Assembly (NCBI GenBank): GCA_009760855.2
Contig: WPIO01000178.1
Location: forward strand, 232,501 to 296,500
Origin: Cristatella mucedo
Lineage: Eukaryota; Bryozoa; Phylactolaemata; Cristatellidae
Direction: 5' to 3'
Length of the DNA: 64,000 bases
Each line of letters starts with the position of its first letter. Position 1 is the first letter of the stretch. The translations under genes and the position numbers were made by a program. Positions 11,651 through 22,630 of this stretch are shown here, piece by piece. Below the pieces are notes generated by a model. The model made no database searches, was not told the DNA's origin, and saw only the letters and a program-made list of their open reading frames with translations.

Positions 11651-11654
11651 TCCC

Positions 11655-12105
11655 CTTCGTACCTAGCTGAACTGCTGCACCAGTTTGCAGCCTGTTCGCG
11701 CCCACAGGTCTCGCTCCTGTGTGGACAATAAATTAGCTGTTCCATTCCTCCGCTTAAAGACCGTTGGCGACAGAAGCTTTAGCTCTGCAGGTACTAGACT
11801 GTGGAACTCGCTTCCACAATTCTTACGCAACGACAACTATTCTCCTACTGCCAACTATGGCACATCCTTTTTAGCTGTCCTGAACTGCTACTTCCATGCT
11901 ACTCACTACCTCAACTGCTCTCCTAACTCAGCTATGCTTCCCACTTTCTCTTTTTTTCGTGAGACGAAGTCTGTTGGCTACCGAATGCGTACCGAAAGCC
12001 GCTTAGGCTGTGAGTGCGCTATACAAAACCCTCCTGCGTAACACCCACCTGGTCTTTATGACTTTGTGGAGTCACTGACGGAGATACATTCATTCATTCA
12101 TGTCA
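11655..12105 (+). mobile_element. LINE family B, 5'-truncated
   Basis: Encodes the very C-terminus of the LINE ORF2: AELLHQF, then (frame shifted) AVPFLRLKTVGDRSFSSAGT and LWNSLPQF, followed by a 3' UTR. It ends in a family B tail (GGAGATACATTCATTCATTC). Confidence 0.8.
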
Positions 12106-12109
12106 GAAC

Positions 12110-12644
12110 TTTAATCCTAGTAAGCAAAATTCCGCTATTCATGCTTTAGAGCAAATCGCTTCGTGGAAATACGTCCTCGCCTATGCAGCCCTTGGCGTGT
12201 TCAAAATCGCCAGAGCTGTTACAGCGTACGATCCGTTCATTGGAAGCCGATCTTTGTGTGCCTCTGCACGAGCTGACGCGCTACACTGTATCGCTTGGAC
12301 TGCAAGTCAACGGTTTCGGTCCGATCTCAGTGGAGTACCCAATTTACGTGCTTCCATTCCAGCATAAGTAAAGTGCCTAGAAACATACGTAGTTCTCCTG
12401 GGCGGTTACTGGGCGTCTCTCTCGGGATGTTACGGGGCGGTCCTCTGGCGCTTCACGACCACTGTCCGCGAGCACTGTCGCCGTCGGCCACGAGCGCGCA
12501 CCGCGGGCCAACGGCTGCTCCTCGCTCGAACGCGCCAATAAGCGGAGCCCAGCGCTACCGCAAGAGTCACGTGCAGCGGTGTCGCGTGCCCGCTCTAGCA
12601 GCGCACACCGCCAGATCGGCGTCTGATAATACTATAACAATTAA
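12110..12644. other. no gene seen
   Basis: Mixed sequence with a short LINE-tail-like word (AAAGTGCCTAGAAAC) near 12370. No recognisable exon. Confidence 0.4.
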
Positions 12645-12799
<155 letters not shown>

Positions 12800-12800
<1 letters not shown>

Positions 12801-13645
12801 AGACCCGCTGCTGCATAGAAAGCATCGCCAAATGTTTGGTGATAATATCCATAAGCAGCAGGCATAGTGTAAGCAGATGCGTGCACGCGAAGGAATAATC
12901 GCAAAGACCCGCGTTTCGCCATCAGATGGCGCCGACGGGCGCCATCTGACGCCGGCCGAAGCGACCAGCTGAATCCGGCCGGCGACCGTCGAACGCGCAA
13001 TGGCTGCGGCGCCCCTGCTACTCGGTCGCTAGGTCTCGGCCGCGCCGTCCGTTTCCGGCTCCGTCGAGCAGCGGCGGGCGGCGTCGCTGCTCGTCTCCGC
13101 GCCTGCGAGAGTCGCAGGTCGCAGCCAAGGTCCCAGAGTCAGCGCTCAGAGCGCTCGGAGCGCGGGGCTCTCTCTCCTCCCCCTGAAGCTGCGGAAGCTC
13201 GACGCTCCGCTCTGCCCTCCCTCCCCCCGCCCGCCTGCGTACTGCCGTCGTCAGGCATCGCAGCCCCTCCCCCCCCGGGGCCCGCGTCCTGCGCCCCGCG
13301 CCACGCCGCTCCAGCCTCGGTAGGACTAAACGCTCTCTCGTCTCACGTAATGGCCGTCTAGGCAAGAAGCTCCCGATCTCCGCGATCTCCGATCGGCCGC
13401 CGCGCGCTTTCGCCCGGCACGCGCCGGGCGAGAGCACGTGGGCTCGGCGCGACGAGGCCGCCCCGCGGATCTGCTGAGTTAGCGCGTAATGCTGCCTCGT
13501 CTAATCGCGCAAGCCTCGCCCTTCCCGCTAAAATGGCGGCCAATCTTGCGGAGAGCGAAAATCAGCCAATCGTCGAAGTGTTTCGGGTGCCGCAAGAACG
13601 GCGTGTAATTCTACGCCTCTTTTTAGGCGGAAGCTACCGGCAAGA
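12800..13645. other. GC-rich; no gene seen
   Basis: Holds an 11-bp perfect hairpin (arms 12923-12933 and 12938-12948, loop GACG) and a 9-bp one near 13414. No recognised coding exon. Confidence 0.4.
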
Positions 13646-13649
13646 AAAA

Positions 13650-13815
13650 AGGTGAGCTGATTTAACAGCCTCCTATATATGGCGGCCAAAGAGCTTTCAG
13701 GGTATTACCGCCGATCGCAGAGGTCAATACAGGATAGACCAGATTAAGACTCGAACCCGCGACCCGGGTCGTGAGGAGCGAATGCCTTAGCCCTGGGCTA
13801 AAACCTAAGGGCTAT
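13650..13815 (-). mobile_element. tRNA-derived SINE, family 1
   Basis: On the reverse strand: A-box-like TTTAGCCCAGGGCTAAGG, a B box GGGTTCGAGTCTT near 13750, and the same 3' end (GAGGCTGTTAAATCAGCT) as the copy at 6787. Confidence 0.8.
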
Positions 13816-13854
13816 GACCTCTCCCTCTTACTTTCTGCGACTACATGAGCTGCC

Positions 13855-13861
13855 GCCGCCT

Positions 13862-13893
<32 letters not shown>

Positions 13894-14036
13894 TTCGCCG
13901 CCGCCGCCGCCGCCTTCACCGCCTTCGCCGCCGCCGCCTTCGCCGCCGCCTTCGCCGCCGCCTTCGCCTTCGCCTTCGCCGCCGCCGCCTTCGCCTTCGC
14001 CTTCGCCGCCGCCGCCGCCGCCTCCGCCGCCGCCGT
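13855..14036. repeat. (GCC/TTC) trinucleotide-rich satellite
   Basis: Irregular arrays of GCC triplets with interspersed TTC every two to five triplets. The TTC spacing is not random and suggests a higher-order unit of about 12-15 bases. Translates to poly-Pro/Ser or poly-Arg in different frames. Confidence 0.95.
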
Positions 14037-14459
14037 AGCCCTTGGGAACGGGGTGGGGGCGGGAACGGGAACGGCGCCCTAGGGAACGGGAACGCAGCAG
14101 GGCTGGCCGCGCGCGAGGGGGCGGGACAGATGGCATCCAATCATTAGCTGCCGCATGCGCACGCGCGCTCGAACCGTTGGTCCGGCCGGTTTGCTTTGTG
14201 GCGCAGTCAATAGCGGCGCTTCAATGGCGAGACCACTCGAAGTTATTTTAAGTCGGCGCAAGCTCTTCTCCTCCGCATAGTCGCCGACACCTGCCAGTGT
14301 GAGAGTCGCTCTCCCGCTGTCGCTCACGCACCCGCCACGCCGCAGCGAGCAGCCATGCTGGGCGCCACGCCGCTAGCAGTCGCCGCCAGCGCGTATCTGC
14401 CGAACGCCGTCTTCTCTCCGAGGTAAGGTGACAGTCGCGCCGGCGTTCAAAGTAAGACC

Positions 14460-14666
14460 AAAAAGCAGAAAGACAGACAGAGAGACAGAAAAAGTGAATG
14501 AGATGTAGAGCAGGGAGAGAAAGAATGAGAACAAGCAGAGAGTAAGCAAGAAAGAGAGGGGAGAGAGGGGAGAGAGAGAGGGGGTGAGAGAGTGGGGAGA
14601 GAGGGGGGAGAGAAAGAGAGGGGAGAGAGAGACTGAGAGAAAGAGGGAGAGGAGAGAGCAAGAGAC

Positions 14667-14723
<57 letters not shown>

Positions 14724-14842
14724 GAGAGAGAGATAGATAGATTAGATAGATAGTTCGATTGATAGAGAGATATATAGAGATAGATAGAGATATATTATAT
14801 ATATATATATAGATAGATATATATATAGATATATATATGATA

Positions 14843-14936
<94 letters not shown>
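14460..14936. repeat. (GA)n/(GATA)n/(TA)n compound microsatellite
   Basis: Purine-rich GA/GGGGA sequence to about 14735, GATA-type repeats to 14830, a nearly pure TA block at about 14846-14907, and a GA block at 14908-14937. Confidence 0.97.
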
Positions 14937-14939
<3 letters not shown>

Positions 14940-14941
<2 letters not shown>

Positions 14942-15920
14942 AGTAGTGAATATTTCGCCTTAATTGACTAAGACCGAACGCTCTTTCACGAGCAAAAAGA
15001 GGGCTCAGTGATTGAAAAAGAAGACAGGCAAACAAAAGGCGGGATACCGACAAGGTGAAGGCCAATGCGAAAATGGGAGAGACTTAGGACGATGGACTCT
15101 CTAAAGGCTAGGCAGTTGTGCACGGAATGTCACTTGTGTGCATCTTTGATGATTACGTAGTTCCCATTCGGTTACCGCTGATTGTTCTACTACGCTCATG
15201 AAATCCGTACTAATCGCCTTTACCTAAGTGAATTGAAAGCGTAGAAATGCCAAAAACAAAAACGTGCGATTTTAATCGCGATCTGAGGCCTGCAATGGCC
15301 TTCGATGACCCGACCAACGGCGACACTGGACGCGGCCGACGCCCGCAGGTGCGCGCACTGCACGCATTGCAACCGTCCGAAAGCTGTCGCCTCCGCGACC
15401 TGTGGGCATAGATCAAAGGTGGATCGCGTACGCGAATGGCTGCTGACGTACAAGCAGCGCGTCTATCGGGATTCCAGAGCTCGCGCCGCCGACGTGCGCT
15501 TCGCGCGTGCATTTAAACCTCCGCAGCCCGAGCGAGCGCAGCGCCCTGGTCGCGGACGCAGAATCAGCGATTGCCGGCTGCCAAGGCGGCGGAGTCCTAG
15601 TCCAGCAGCAGCAGTGAGCGAGCGACGGCGCAAAGGCGCACAGGCGATGGCGGCGAGTCGCTCCTCCGATTTGTTCATCTGCTCTTTCCACTCGCGCCTC
15701 TGCGCTTCTCGCATGAGCTCCATTCAAAATGTGACTCTCGACAAAGATGAGGCGAAAAAAATAATAGTGCGAGCAAGCAGAGGTGCAGGCGCCCGCCGGT
15801 CGAGTCGCTCGGCGCCGAAAAACGCCGTGCCTTCTGCGCCTTCCGCCGCCCGAACGCCAGACGCCGATTGCTCTGCTACCGCTGCTGCTGCTGTAGGCTT
15901 CACGCCGATGGCGCAGCAGC
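14940..15920. other. no supported exon
   Basis: AT-neutral then GC-rich. A 247-codon open frame begins at 15305, but its peptide (Arg/Ala-rich) shows no domain and overlaps equally open frames on the other strand. Confidence 0.35.
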
Positions 15921-15921
15921 C

Positions 15922-16105
15922 ATGCTGCCGTTCACGCACGCCGGAGCGGCAGCTGCCGCAGCGGCTGCTGCGCTCTGCGGCTGCGCAGTCGGACCGACGG
16001 CGTTCGGCGGCGTCTCGCCGTCGTACTGCATCGGGCACGCCACGATGACGCCCCTGCACGGCGACCTGCTGGCCAAGTACCTCGACTACATCAAGCAGCG
16101 AGCCG
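15922..16105 (+). CDS. candidate first coding exon of the PRDM14 gene
   Basis: Opens with ATG, gives an Ala-rich peptide ending in DLLAKYLDYIKQRA and stops at a good donor (CCG|GTGAGA, phase 1). Codon use is cleaner near its end than in neighbouring frames. I cannot align it to known PRDM14 N-termini, so it could belong to another transcript or be spurious. Confidence 0.3.
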
Positions 16106-19100
16106 GTGAGAGCGAGAGCGAGCGATCGGCGCGGCGCGGCGACGCCTGCCCGCGCGCTGTGCGGCGGCCCGCGCCGCAGACGCCGAGCCGCTGGCCTGCC
16201 TGAGGCTGCCAGCGGCTCGTGCATTGCGGAGGAGGAGGACGGCTTGCGGCGGCGGCGGCGGCGGCGGAGGCGGAGGCGGCGGAGGCGGCGGCGCTCCGAC
16301 CGCCTAGTCTCGCCGCCGCCTCCGTCCGTCCTTCAGCTGCGGTGCGCATGTGATACATTACGCACGGTGGTGCCCTATCCGCCAGCGATGATTCACGTCT
16401 AATTCCCGTGAGCTAACAGTAATTACCCCCTAATAGGGTGCCGGGGTGTGCCCCCTTTCAAGTCTTTGGCGCAGTGGTACGCGAGAGCACATGCGCATTG
16501 TTTAGCCCTGTATATACTTACAGTCAAAACAGCGGCGATTATTTTTCTTTTTCCCCTGTACAAGTCTTGTATGAAAACACGGCGTTTATTAGCGACCGTT
16601 TTGTCGCGGCGAGTGAACCGATGTAGTAACAACACAGCCCGATTCCAACAACACCGCCGCGATGTTTACGTACAGACGGCGTACGGACAAAGTCCGACAA
16701 AGAGTCCATTTTCACGGAGCGCTAAACGAGAGAGAGTCGGCCATTGTGGTGTTTCCAGCTCACAATGGAACCCGACTGCACAATGTTGCGGTACCCTCTG
16801 TGAAAGTGGACAAGAAAACTTCGCAGGGGTGAAAGAGTCGCCTGGCCAATTACGGAGCTGATGAAAGATGCCGCCGCCGTCTTTCGCAAACAAATAGTAC
16901 GCGGGAAAATAGCTGCGTCCTGCGCCGCCGCCGCCGCATCGGGACCGCGAGCGCGCCTGCCCCACTACCCTGGGCGTCAGCGGCTGGGCTGCTGGTGCGA
17001 AAGTGGCGTCGAGGCGGCGGCGGCAACGGTCGGCGGCCGCCGCGCATGGCTCGCCGCCGTCGGCTGCTCGTCGTCGAGTCGCGTCGCATTCGCCGCGGGT
17101 CGATCGGCCACCGAGTGGCGCGCGCATGCGCCCTCCCCAAATGCAATTTCGTCGCGTCGCGCCATCGACCTGCCGAGCCCATACGCCCGTCGTCAGGCAG
17201 ACGACTTGCAACGGCGACTCTCGCCAGAATTGGGCGCGCGCTGCTGACTATTTACGAGCAAACGGTCGACGAGCCTTCAGAGTGCACGCTCGTGCGTAGT
17301 CGGATCGTCGTCTGCCCTCCCCCGTCCGCCCGGAGTTTAGCTGCGCATTCCGGCAAGCGCTCCGCGCCTGCTGGATTTCGTCGGAAGCGGCGAAGCCGCG
17401 GGCTGGGCAGCGGAGCGATACACCGGGGGCCGCGCAGCCAGCCCCAGCTCGCTGCATCGGTAGCTCCGAGTCGCGCATGTAACGACGAAGCGTCCATGAA
17501 AACTTACGGCCTATCTAATGCGACTATTCCGACGGACATTGGGAACCGGACGCGTGACCCGGAAGAAAGCGGCCGCCGGAGCTTACGACGAAAACGAACG
17601 AAATTGCTTCCTCAAAAGGAAGTACCTTTTGCGAGCGCACCTGCAGTATTAGGTTCAACTCTATCCGCTTCTCAGCAATCGAGAGATGAAGGCGAGACGC
17701 TCGCACAGCACACCGCTCTAGGATTTCGGGTTCAAATCCTGAAGGTGTTTCTTTTTTACCGTCCTCCGGGTGGTGGTAAAGAGGCCCTAAAGCTTTTCAG
17801 CCCTATACCGCGGCGACCGTGGAATTTGCCTTCATTCGCTTTACTTAATCGCAGTTCTACGCACGACTTATAAGTATTTCTCAGTCTCGGCTTAGCCTCC
17901 GTCCAGCCTGCTAGCCCAAGACGCTGCCGCAGATATGGCTTCAGCGGCCGCTGGCTGCGGGTAGCGTCGTCTGACGTCATTAGGCATTTGATATCGCTGC
18001 GCGGAAGTAGTGCAGCTGTAGTAGTGCGCGGAAGTAGTGCGGCATTTCAAGAGACAGCGACGAGCCGCGCACCGCGCACCGAGCGCTGGCCCCTCGCGAC
18101 GATCTGGGGACGCGAGTCCGGCCGTCATTATGGCGCGAGCGCGCGTGGACACCGGCTATTCAGCTGCGGAGTTGCGTGTGCAGGCGCGTCAGCCGCAGCG
18201 CGTGGAGCGGAAACGATCGCCGCCGCGGCGGCTGCGGCGGCTGCGGCGGCTGCGGCGGCTGCGGCGGCTGCGGCGGCTGCGGCGGCTGCGGCGGCTGCGG
18301 CGGCTGCGGCGGCTGCGGCGGCTGCGGCGGCTGCGGCGGCTGCGGCGGCGAGTGAGCTCTCGCCAGTCCGCGTGCTGCTCGTCCGTCTGCCGCTGTTTGG
18401 GTTTATAAAGTACAAAGTAATTTATAATAATAATGGTAGTAATACATTTGTTATAGCACCCTCAGAGAATTTTCAAGTGGAGCAGCTGTTAGTAATCGGT
18501 TGTAGCAACCCGCTGGCGCGGCCGCGTACCGCGTGATGCTTCTTCTGCGACCTTTGTGTCCGACGATAAGTTTAATTTTTCTCTAATTTCCTGGATGTGC
18601 TGGGAGAAACTGGTCATACGACATTACGACATGTACTGCGGAAATACTCGCGCCGTTTCCCTACCGATCCTATCCGTAGTGTCCTGGATGGTGGCAGCGG
18701 CGGCGGCGTCGGCGGCGATGGCGGCAATGGCGGCTGGCCAAGGGTCGCTTCGTTTGCAGCTCAGTGGCTCGTTCTCAATTTGCGCTCACGCCTGCGCAGC
18801 GGATGCTCCTTTGCAGACGCGGCCTTTCATTACGCGTTTGCGCTCACGCCTGCGCAGCGGATGCTCGTTTGCAGACGCGGCCTTTCATTACGCGGCCACT
18901 CATCCGTCGAATTTTCTCACGAGCTTCGCTCCAGAAAAGATTGGCAACTCTGTCGACGCATCTCCTTCCGCCGGTGAGCGTAGCCGGCGGTCGCCCTGTG
19001 CCAGAGCGAGGCAGCTCGAGGCGCCCAGTGCATGCGCGACGCCCCCCCGCGCGACAACGCCAGAGAGCCCCGCGCCTTACTGAGAGCGCGGCTCGCCGAT

Positions 19101-22100
19101 GCGTAGTCCCGCGGGCGGCGTCACCGCCGCACAGCGGCGACGAGCGCGCAAAGATCTCCCGCTGCGCTGCTCTCTCCGCGCTGCTCTCTCCGCGCTGCTC
19201 TCTCCGCCTGCCGTCAACCGCACGGCCGGTCACATTCTAATTGCGAGTTGGTGTTTGAGCGAGCGTGTTTGTTTGTTTTCCCGAATGTTGTATTATTTTC
19301 TTATCGGGCTTGCACAGCTCAGCAAGGCTTCATCGCCGCGCTGGCTCAACAAAGGCTAGCCATTGGCTTCGCGCTGTTGTCTCTCACAATTACAGACCAG
19401 CGCCGCCGCGGGCATTATTTTTGCACGGCAAATTCCGCCGATAGGCCAGTCCTCCTCCAGCGGCAGCAGCTGCTGCCGTTCTCCCGCTCGCTCGCTCGCG
19501 TCTCGCGCATCGGGCAGGTGGTCGCGTGGCGTCCCTAAGCTTCGCTCCTCCCCACCTGCGCAGGTGCGTGCCCGTCCGGTGCGGTGCAGGAGGGGGAGAG
19601 GGCGAGGAGCGACCTCCGAGCAGCGTCGCTCGCGCACAGGCTCCGCCACTCCGCCATCTTGCCCGACGGACGCGATGGATTGCCGCCGCTTTCCTCGATC
19701 TGCAGTCACACGCTCATCTCTGCTCGCGTGATCTCGTGGGCTGCGCACATTGCTCGCATTAGCGGCTGACCGCGCTACACTCTCTCACTCTCTCCCTCTT
19801 AATTATCTCGAGTATGACCCGCCCAAATATCTCCATAGATATCTCAAATATCGAGCGTCTCTATCCGTAATTTCCGTCGTGGCGGCCGCCTCGCTGAGCG
19901 CCTCCTGCGGCGTCCTTACTGCGCGCGCCATCTGGCGAAGAGAGTGCACGGCGCCGCCGGCGCCCTGCAGCCCAAGCAGTCTTCGCCTTTTACAGACTTC
20001 GTCGTCGTGCAGAGCGACTCTTCGCACGCCGGCTCGCGAGCCGGAGTGCTCTGCGCCAGCGCGTTCCTCCGACCGGGCGACGTGTACGGCCCGATGCCGC
20101 AGCAGCGGTCGGCCGACGGACAGAAGCGCAACGTGAGTACACGTCGCACAGCGCCGCCGCCGCCTTGATGGCGTATGCCGAGAACGCCGCGACGGCGTCG
20201 GCTGCAGCAGAGCGCTCGGCGGCCGCGCTGACGCACGCGCACCCGCGACCTTTCAGCTCGACGCGGCCGAGCCGAGCTTTCAGCTCCAGCCGCCGCCGCC
20301 GAGCGTCACCTGCAGCAGCAGCAGCAGCAGCAGCGAGCCTGGAGGAGGCAGAAATGCGTGGATGCTGAGCGTGCGCACCACCGCCAAAGCCGAAGAGGCG
20401 AACATGAGCGCTCTGCAGCGCAGCGGCGGCATCGTCTACTTCCGGACGACGAAGGGCGTCTGGAGGGGCGAGGAGATCGTTGTCCTCGTCGACGACTTCC
20501 CCGCTGCTGCCGCGATCGGCGGCGGCGGCGGCGCTGCAGCGGCGGCGGCCGTGGACGACCGACTCGACGCGAGAAAGGGTGAGTGTGCCGTTGCAAGGAA
20601 TCGCTCGTCGCGACGTCGGCCCTGCGCGGCACGAGTCTCGGCGCTGCTCGGTCCGGCGAGCGACGGGACGGGAGAGCCCGCTCCGCGGCGCCGCCACCAC
20701 GAAAAACAGGCGACGGAGCACGCAGCTGCCGCTGCCGCGAGGCGCGCGGTCGCCTTCGCAGTGACGGCGAGCGTGGGTCGCGTGGAAGCGCGGTCGCGCG
20801 GTCGCGCGGTCGCGTGGGCCACGGCGAAGCGACTTTTCTTCGCGCGCACGAACACTCGCGCACGCAGCACGAAGCACCGCGAGACCACGAGCGTCCATCC
20901 GCGGTCTCCGTCCATTGCAGCAGACGAAGGGTTCCAGTGCGATCGATGCGGGAAAATGTTCGCGTACAAGTATTACCGAGACAAGCACCTCAAGTACACG
21001 AGATGCGTCGACAAAGGCGACCGAAAGTTCCCGTGCAGTCTCTGCGACAGGTGCGCGTCCGCGCGCACGCAGCAGAGCGCTCGCGAGCTCGCGCGGCGGA
21101 AGAGCGTCTACGCGCGCGCGCTCGCTCTCCGACAGTTTCGGCGCCCCAGCGCGCGCTCGCTCGCCTACGAAACGCCGGGCATCGCGCCGACGGAGGCGCC
21201 ATCTGGCGACGTCGATCTCCGCGCCCGCGGGGACTCGCCGAAAAACCTCCGACCTGGGCGACTTTGCGTGACGCAGGCGCGCGCGCTCGCCGCACGCAGG
21301 TCGTTCGAGAAGAGGGACCGACTGCGCATCCACGTGCTGCACGTACACGAGAAGCACCGGCCGCACCAGTGCGCCGCCTGCGGCAAGCGCTTCTCGCAGT
21401 CATCCAGCCTCAACAAGCACGCGCGCGTGCACAGCGGCGAGCGGCCGTACAAGTGCATGTTCTGCACCAAGGCCTTCACGGCCTCCAGTATCCTGCGCAC
21501 GCACATACGTCAGCACTCGGGCGAGAAGCCCTTTAAGGTACGCAGGCCGCGCGGGCGCGCGCGGGAGAGAGAGAGAGAGAGCCGCCGGCGTGCCGCGTGC
21601 TGCCCGATAACTTTGAGCTCACTCATGCTGCCGAGCCGTCCAATCGTCTAATTTGCGAGCGTCTTGCGAAGGAAAGTGCAAAGCACCGTAGGACGCCCAC
21701 TGTAGGGTGCTGGGGCTCCCTGGCTGGCGACCGCTGTACTCGACTGTCGGATTACCCAAACGTTAAGCTACCCGGAGGTTAGGTTACCTGGGCGTTAGGC
21801 TACCCAGATGTGTCGCACGACTGCGGTTTCCTTGCCGCTCGTCACGCCAGCCGCAGACGAAAGCTCAGCCGAGCGTCGCGCGTGCGACCGGGCGCGCGGC
21901 GCCGTTTGCGCGGCGTCAAGCTGATTAATCGGCGTCGTTCGCGCGCGGCGCCCGCCACACCTGGCGCGTCGCTAAGCGGGCGCTCGTCGGGCATTGACTT
22001 CACGTGTCGGTCGCCGGCTACTGTTTAAAAAGAAAGCTCGCCGTGTGTTCGTCGCGTCCGCCGGACCTGCGCCTGGACTAACAGCTTTTTCGATTTTTCC

Positions 22101-22315
22101 AGTGCAAACACTGCGGCAAGGCGTTCGCCTCTCACGCGGCGCACGACAGTCACGTGCGCCGAACACACAAGGAAGCCTCGCTGGCGAAGAAAGCCACTGC
22201 CGACTGCCGTTCGGGCAGCTTCAGTCACCAGTCGGACGTCGACGACGACGGCGGCGGCGCCACTTCGGCGGCCGGCGCGCTTGATAGGGAGGAGGACATC
22301 GACGTCGTGCAATGA
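15922..22315 (+). CDS. PRDM14 orthologue: PR/SET-domain zinc-finger transcription factor
   Basis: PRDM14 is a nuclear DNA-binding factor of germline and pluripotency programmes in vertebrates. Supported exons: about 19945-20132 (PR/SET N-terminal part, with AGVLCASAFLRPGDVYGPM), 20257-20578 (rest of the SET domain), 20921-21050, 21300-21537 and 22103-22315. All these junctions have AG/GT borders and matching phases (0, 1, 2, 0). The fingers carry the PRDM14 signatures KYYRDKHLKYTRCVDKGD, RSFEKRDRLRIH, FSQSSSLNKH, FTASSILRTHIRQHSGEK and FASHAAHDSHVRRTHKE. Five fingers are present; vertebrate PRDM14 has a sixth, missing here, where an acidic tail ends in DREEDIDVVQ. The SET end lacks the usual WYG and reads VVLVDDF. 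A possible first exon is 15922-16105; joined directly to 19945 it gives 424 codons in phase, but that junction and the 5' end are unproven. The finger exons are firm; the N-terminal half is tentative. Confidence 0.9.
16110..17690. other. intron or intergenic; nothing certain
   Basis: Contains GGC/GGA triplet repeats (16243-16295). The rest is GC-rich with overlapping open frames and no recognised domain. Confidence 0.35.
17690..17815 (+). mobile_element. diverged tRNA-derived SINE
   Basis: A B-box match (GGGTTCAAATCC, near 17728) is followed by a body with GGTAAAGAGGCCCTAAAGC, comparable to the family 1 SINE body. The A box is weak. Confidence 0.45.
18220..18352. repeat. 9-bp GC-rich tandem repeat, about 14 copies
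   Basis: Pure GCGGCTGCG units. One frame gives uninterrupted poly-Ala on each strand and another gives a Leu-Arg-Arg repeat. No gene context supports translation. Confidence 0.95.
18353..19940. other. probable PRDM14 intron; no supported exon
   Basis: Holds a short reverse-strand LINE/SINE tail (GCACCCTCAGAGAATTTT near 18455) and two tandem copies of a segment of about 60 bases at 18770-18900 (TTTGCGCTCACGCCTGCGCA). No exon I can support. Confidence 0.35.
19945..20132 (+). CDS. PRDM14 exon: start of PR/SET domain
   Basis: Ends at AAC|GTGAGT in phase 0. The peptide FTDFVVVQSDSSHAGSRAG and following residues align with the opening strand of the PRDM14 SET domain. The 5' border is uncertain: the frame stays open upstream beyond 19866, and the phase-1 acceptor at 19943-19944 has a poor pyrimidine tract. 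Confidence 0.65.
20257..20578 (+). CDS. PRDM14 exon: remainder of SET domain
   Basis: Acceptor CTTTCAG|CTC, donor AGG|GTGAGT, phases 0 and 1. Residues run from LDAAEPSFQLQ through a Ser homopolymer ((AGC)n at 20312-20334), NAWMLSVRTTAKAEEANMSA (matching the NWxxxVxxAxxxEEQN segment of SET) to EEIVVLVDDF and an Ala/Gly-rich end. Both low-complexity tracts are insertions relative to vertebrates. Confidence 0.85.
20921..21050 (+). CDS. PRDM14 exon: zinc fingers 1 and start of 2
   Basis: Acceptor CCATTGCAG, donor ACAG|GTGCGC, phases 1 and 2. Finger 1 (FQCDRCGKMFAYKYYRDKH) ends in the PRDM14-type H-x5-C instead of a second His; finger 2 starts FPCSLCD. Confidence 0.95.
21300..21537 (+). CDS. PRDM14 exon: zinc fingers 2-4
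   Basis: Acceptor CGCAG|G, donor AAG|GTACGC, phases 2 and 0. Completes finger 2 (H-x4-H type) and encodes fingers 3 and 4 with classic C2H2 spacing and a HSGERPYKC linker. Confidence 0.96.
21745..21810 (+). repeat. short degenerate tandem repeat in PRDM14 intron
   Basis: Four imperfect units of about 16 bases around GTTAGGCTACCC. Confidence 0.5.
22103..22315 (+). CDS. PRDM14 last coding exon: finger 5 and acidic tail
   Basis: Acceptor TTTTTCCAG|TGC, stop TGA at 22313-22315. After finger 5 (CKHCGKAFASHAAHDSHVRR) there is only a 44-residue Asp/Gly/Ala-rich tail; no sixth finger. Confidence 0.93.
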   Translation, partial: CKHCGKAFASHAAHDSHVRRTHKEASLAKKATADCRSGSFSHQSDVDDDGGGATSAAGALDREEDIDVVQ

Positions 22316-22509
22316 CGAAAGCGCGGCACCGGCCGGAAGTCGGTTCGAGTACGATGAAGCGTCGGACGACTCGGACGCTCGCGTCTCGTCGCGTCGCGTC
22401 GCGTCTCGCTGCGCGCACAGTCGCGCGCACGACGCGACGCTCGGCTTCGCCGCTCGCACGGCGGGCGCTTCCGTGCGTACGTACGTGTGTACATATATTT
22501 AAGTATTTC

Positions 22510-22540
22510 GCGGCGCGCCGCTGCAGCAGCGGCGCGCCGC
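22510..22540. repeat. 14-bp perfect hairpin in PRDM14 3' UTR
   Basis: Arms 22510-22523 (GCGGCGCGCCGCTG) and 22527-22540 are exact reverse complements around a CAG loop. It lies between the stop codon and the AATAAA. Confidence 0.8.
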
Positions 22541-22624
22541 GCGCGCGCGCGCGAGTCGACGTTTGCTCAGGCGGTGCGGTAGAGGACGCGAGCGCTGTGC
22601 TGGTGTATATGCTTTGCCTAAGCA

Positions 22625-22630
22625 AATAAA
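22625..22630 (+). promoter_or_regulatory. polyadenylation signal of PRDM14
   Basis: AATAAA 310 bases after the stop codon, the first on this strand, with no other gene between. Confidence 0.65.

Noticed and set aside
15305-16048. 247-codon forward frame
   Set aside because: Arg/Ala-rich, no domain, and overlapped by equally open frames; the only plausible exon here (15922-16105) is in another frame.
18128-18536. Poly-Ala proteins on both strands
   Set aside because: Produced by a 9-bp GC repeat; no evidence of expression or domain.
20306-21366. Long reverse-strand frames (up to 458 codons) over PRDM14
   Set aside because: Antisense shadows of the GC-rich PRDM14 exons and introns; no domain found.
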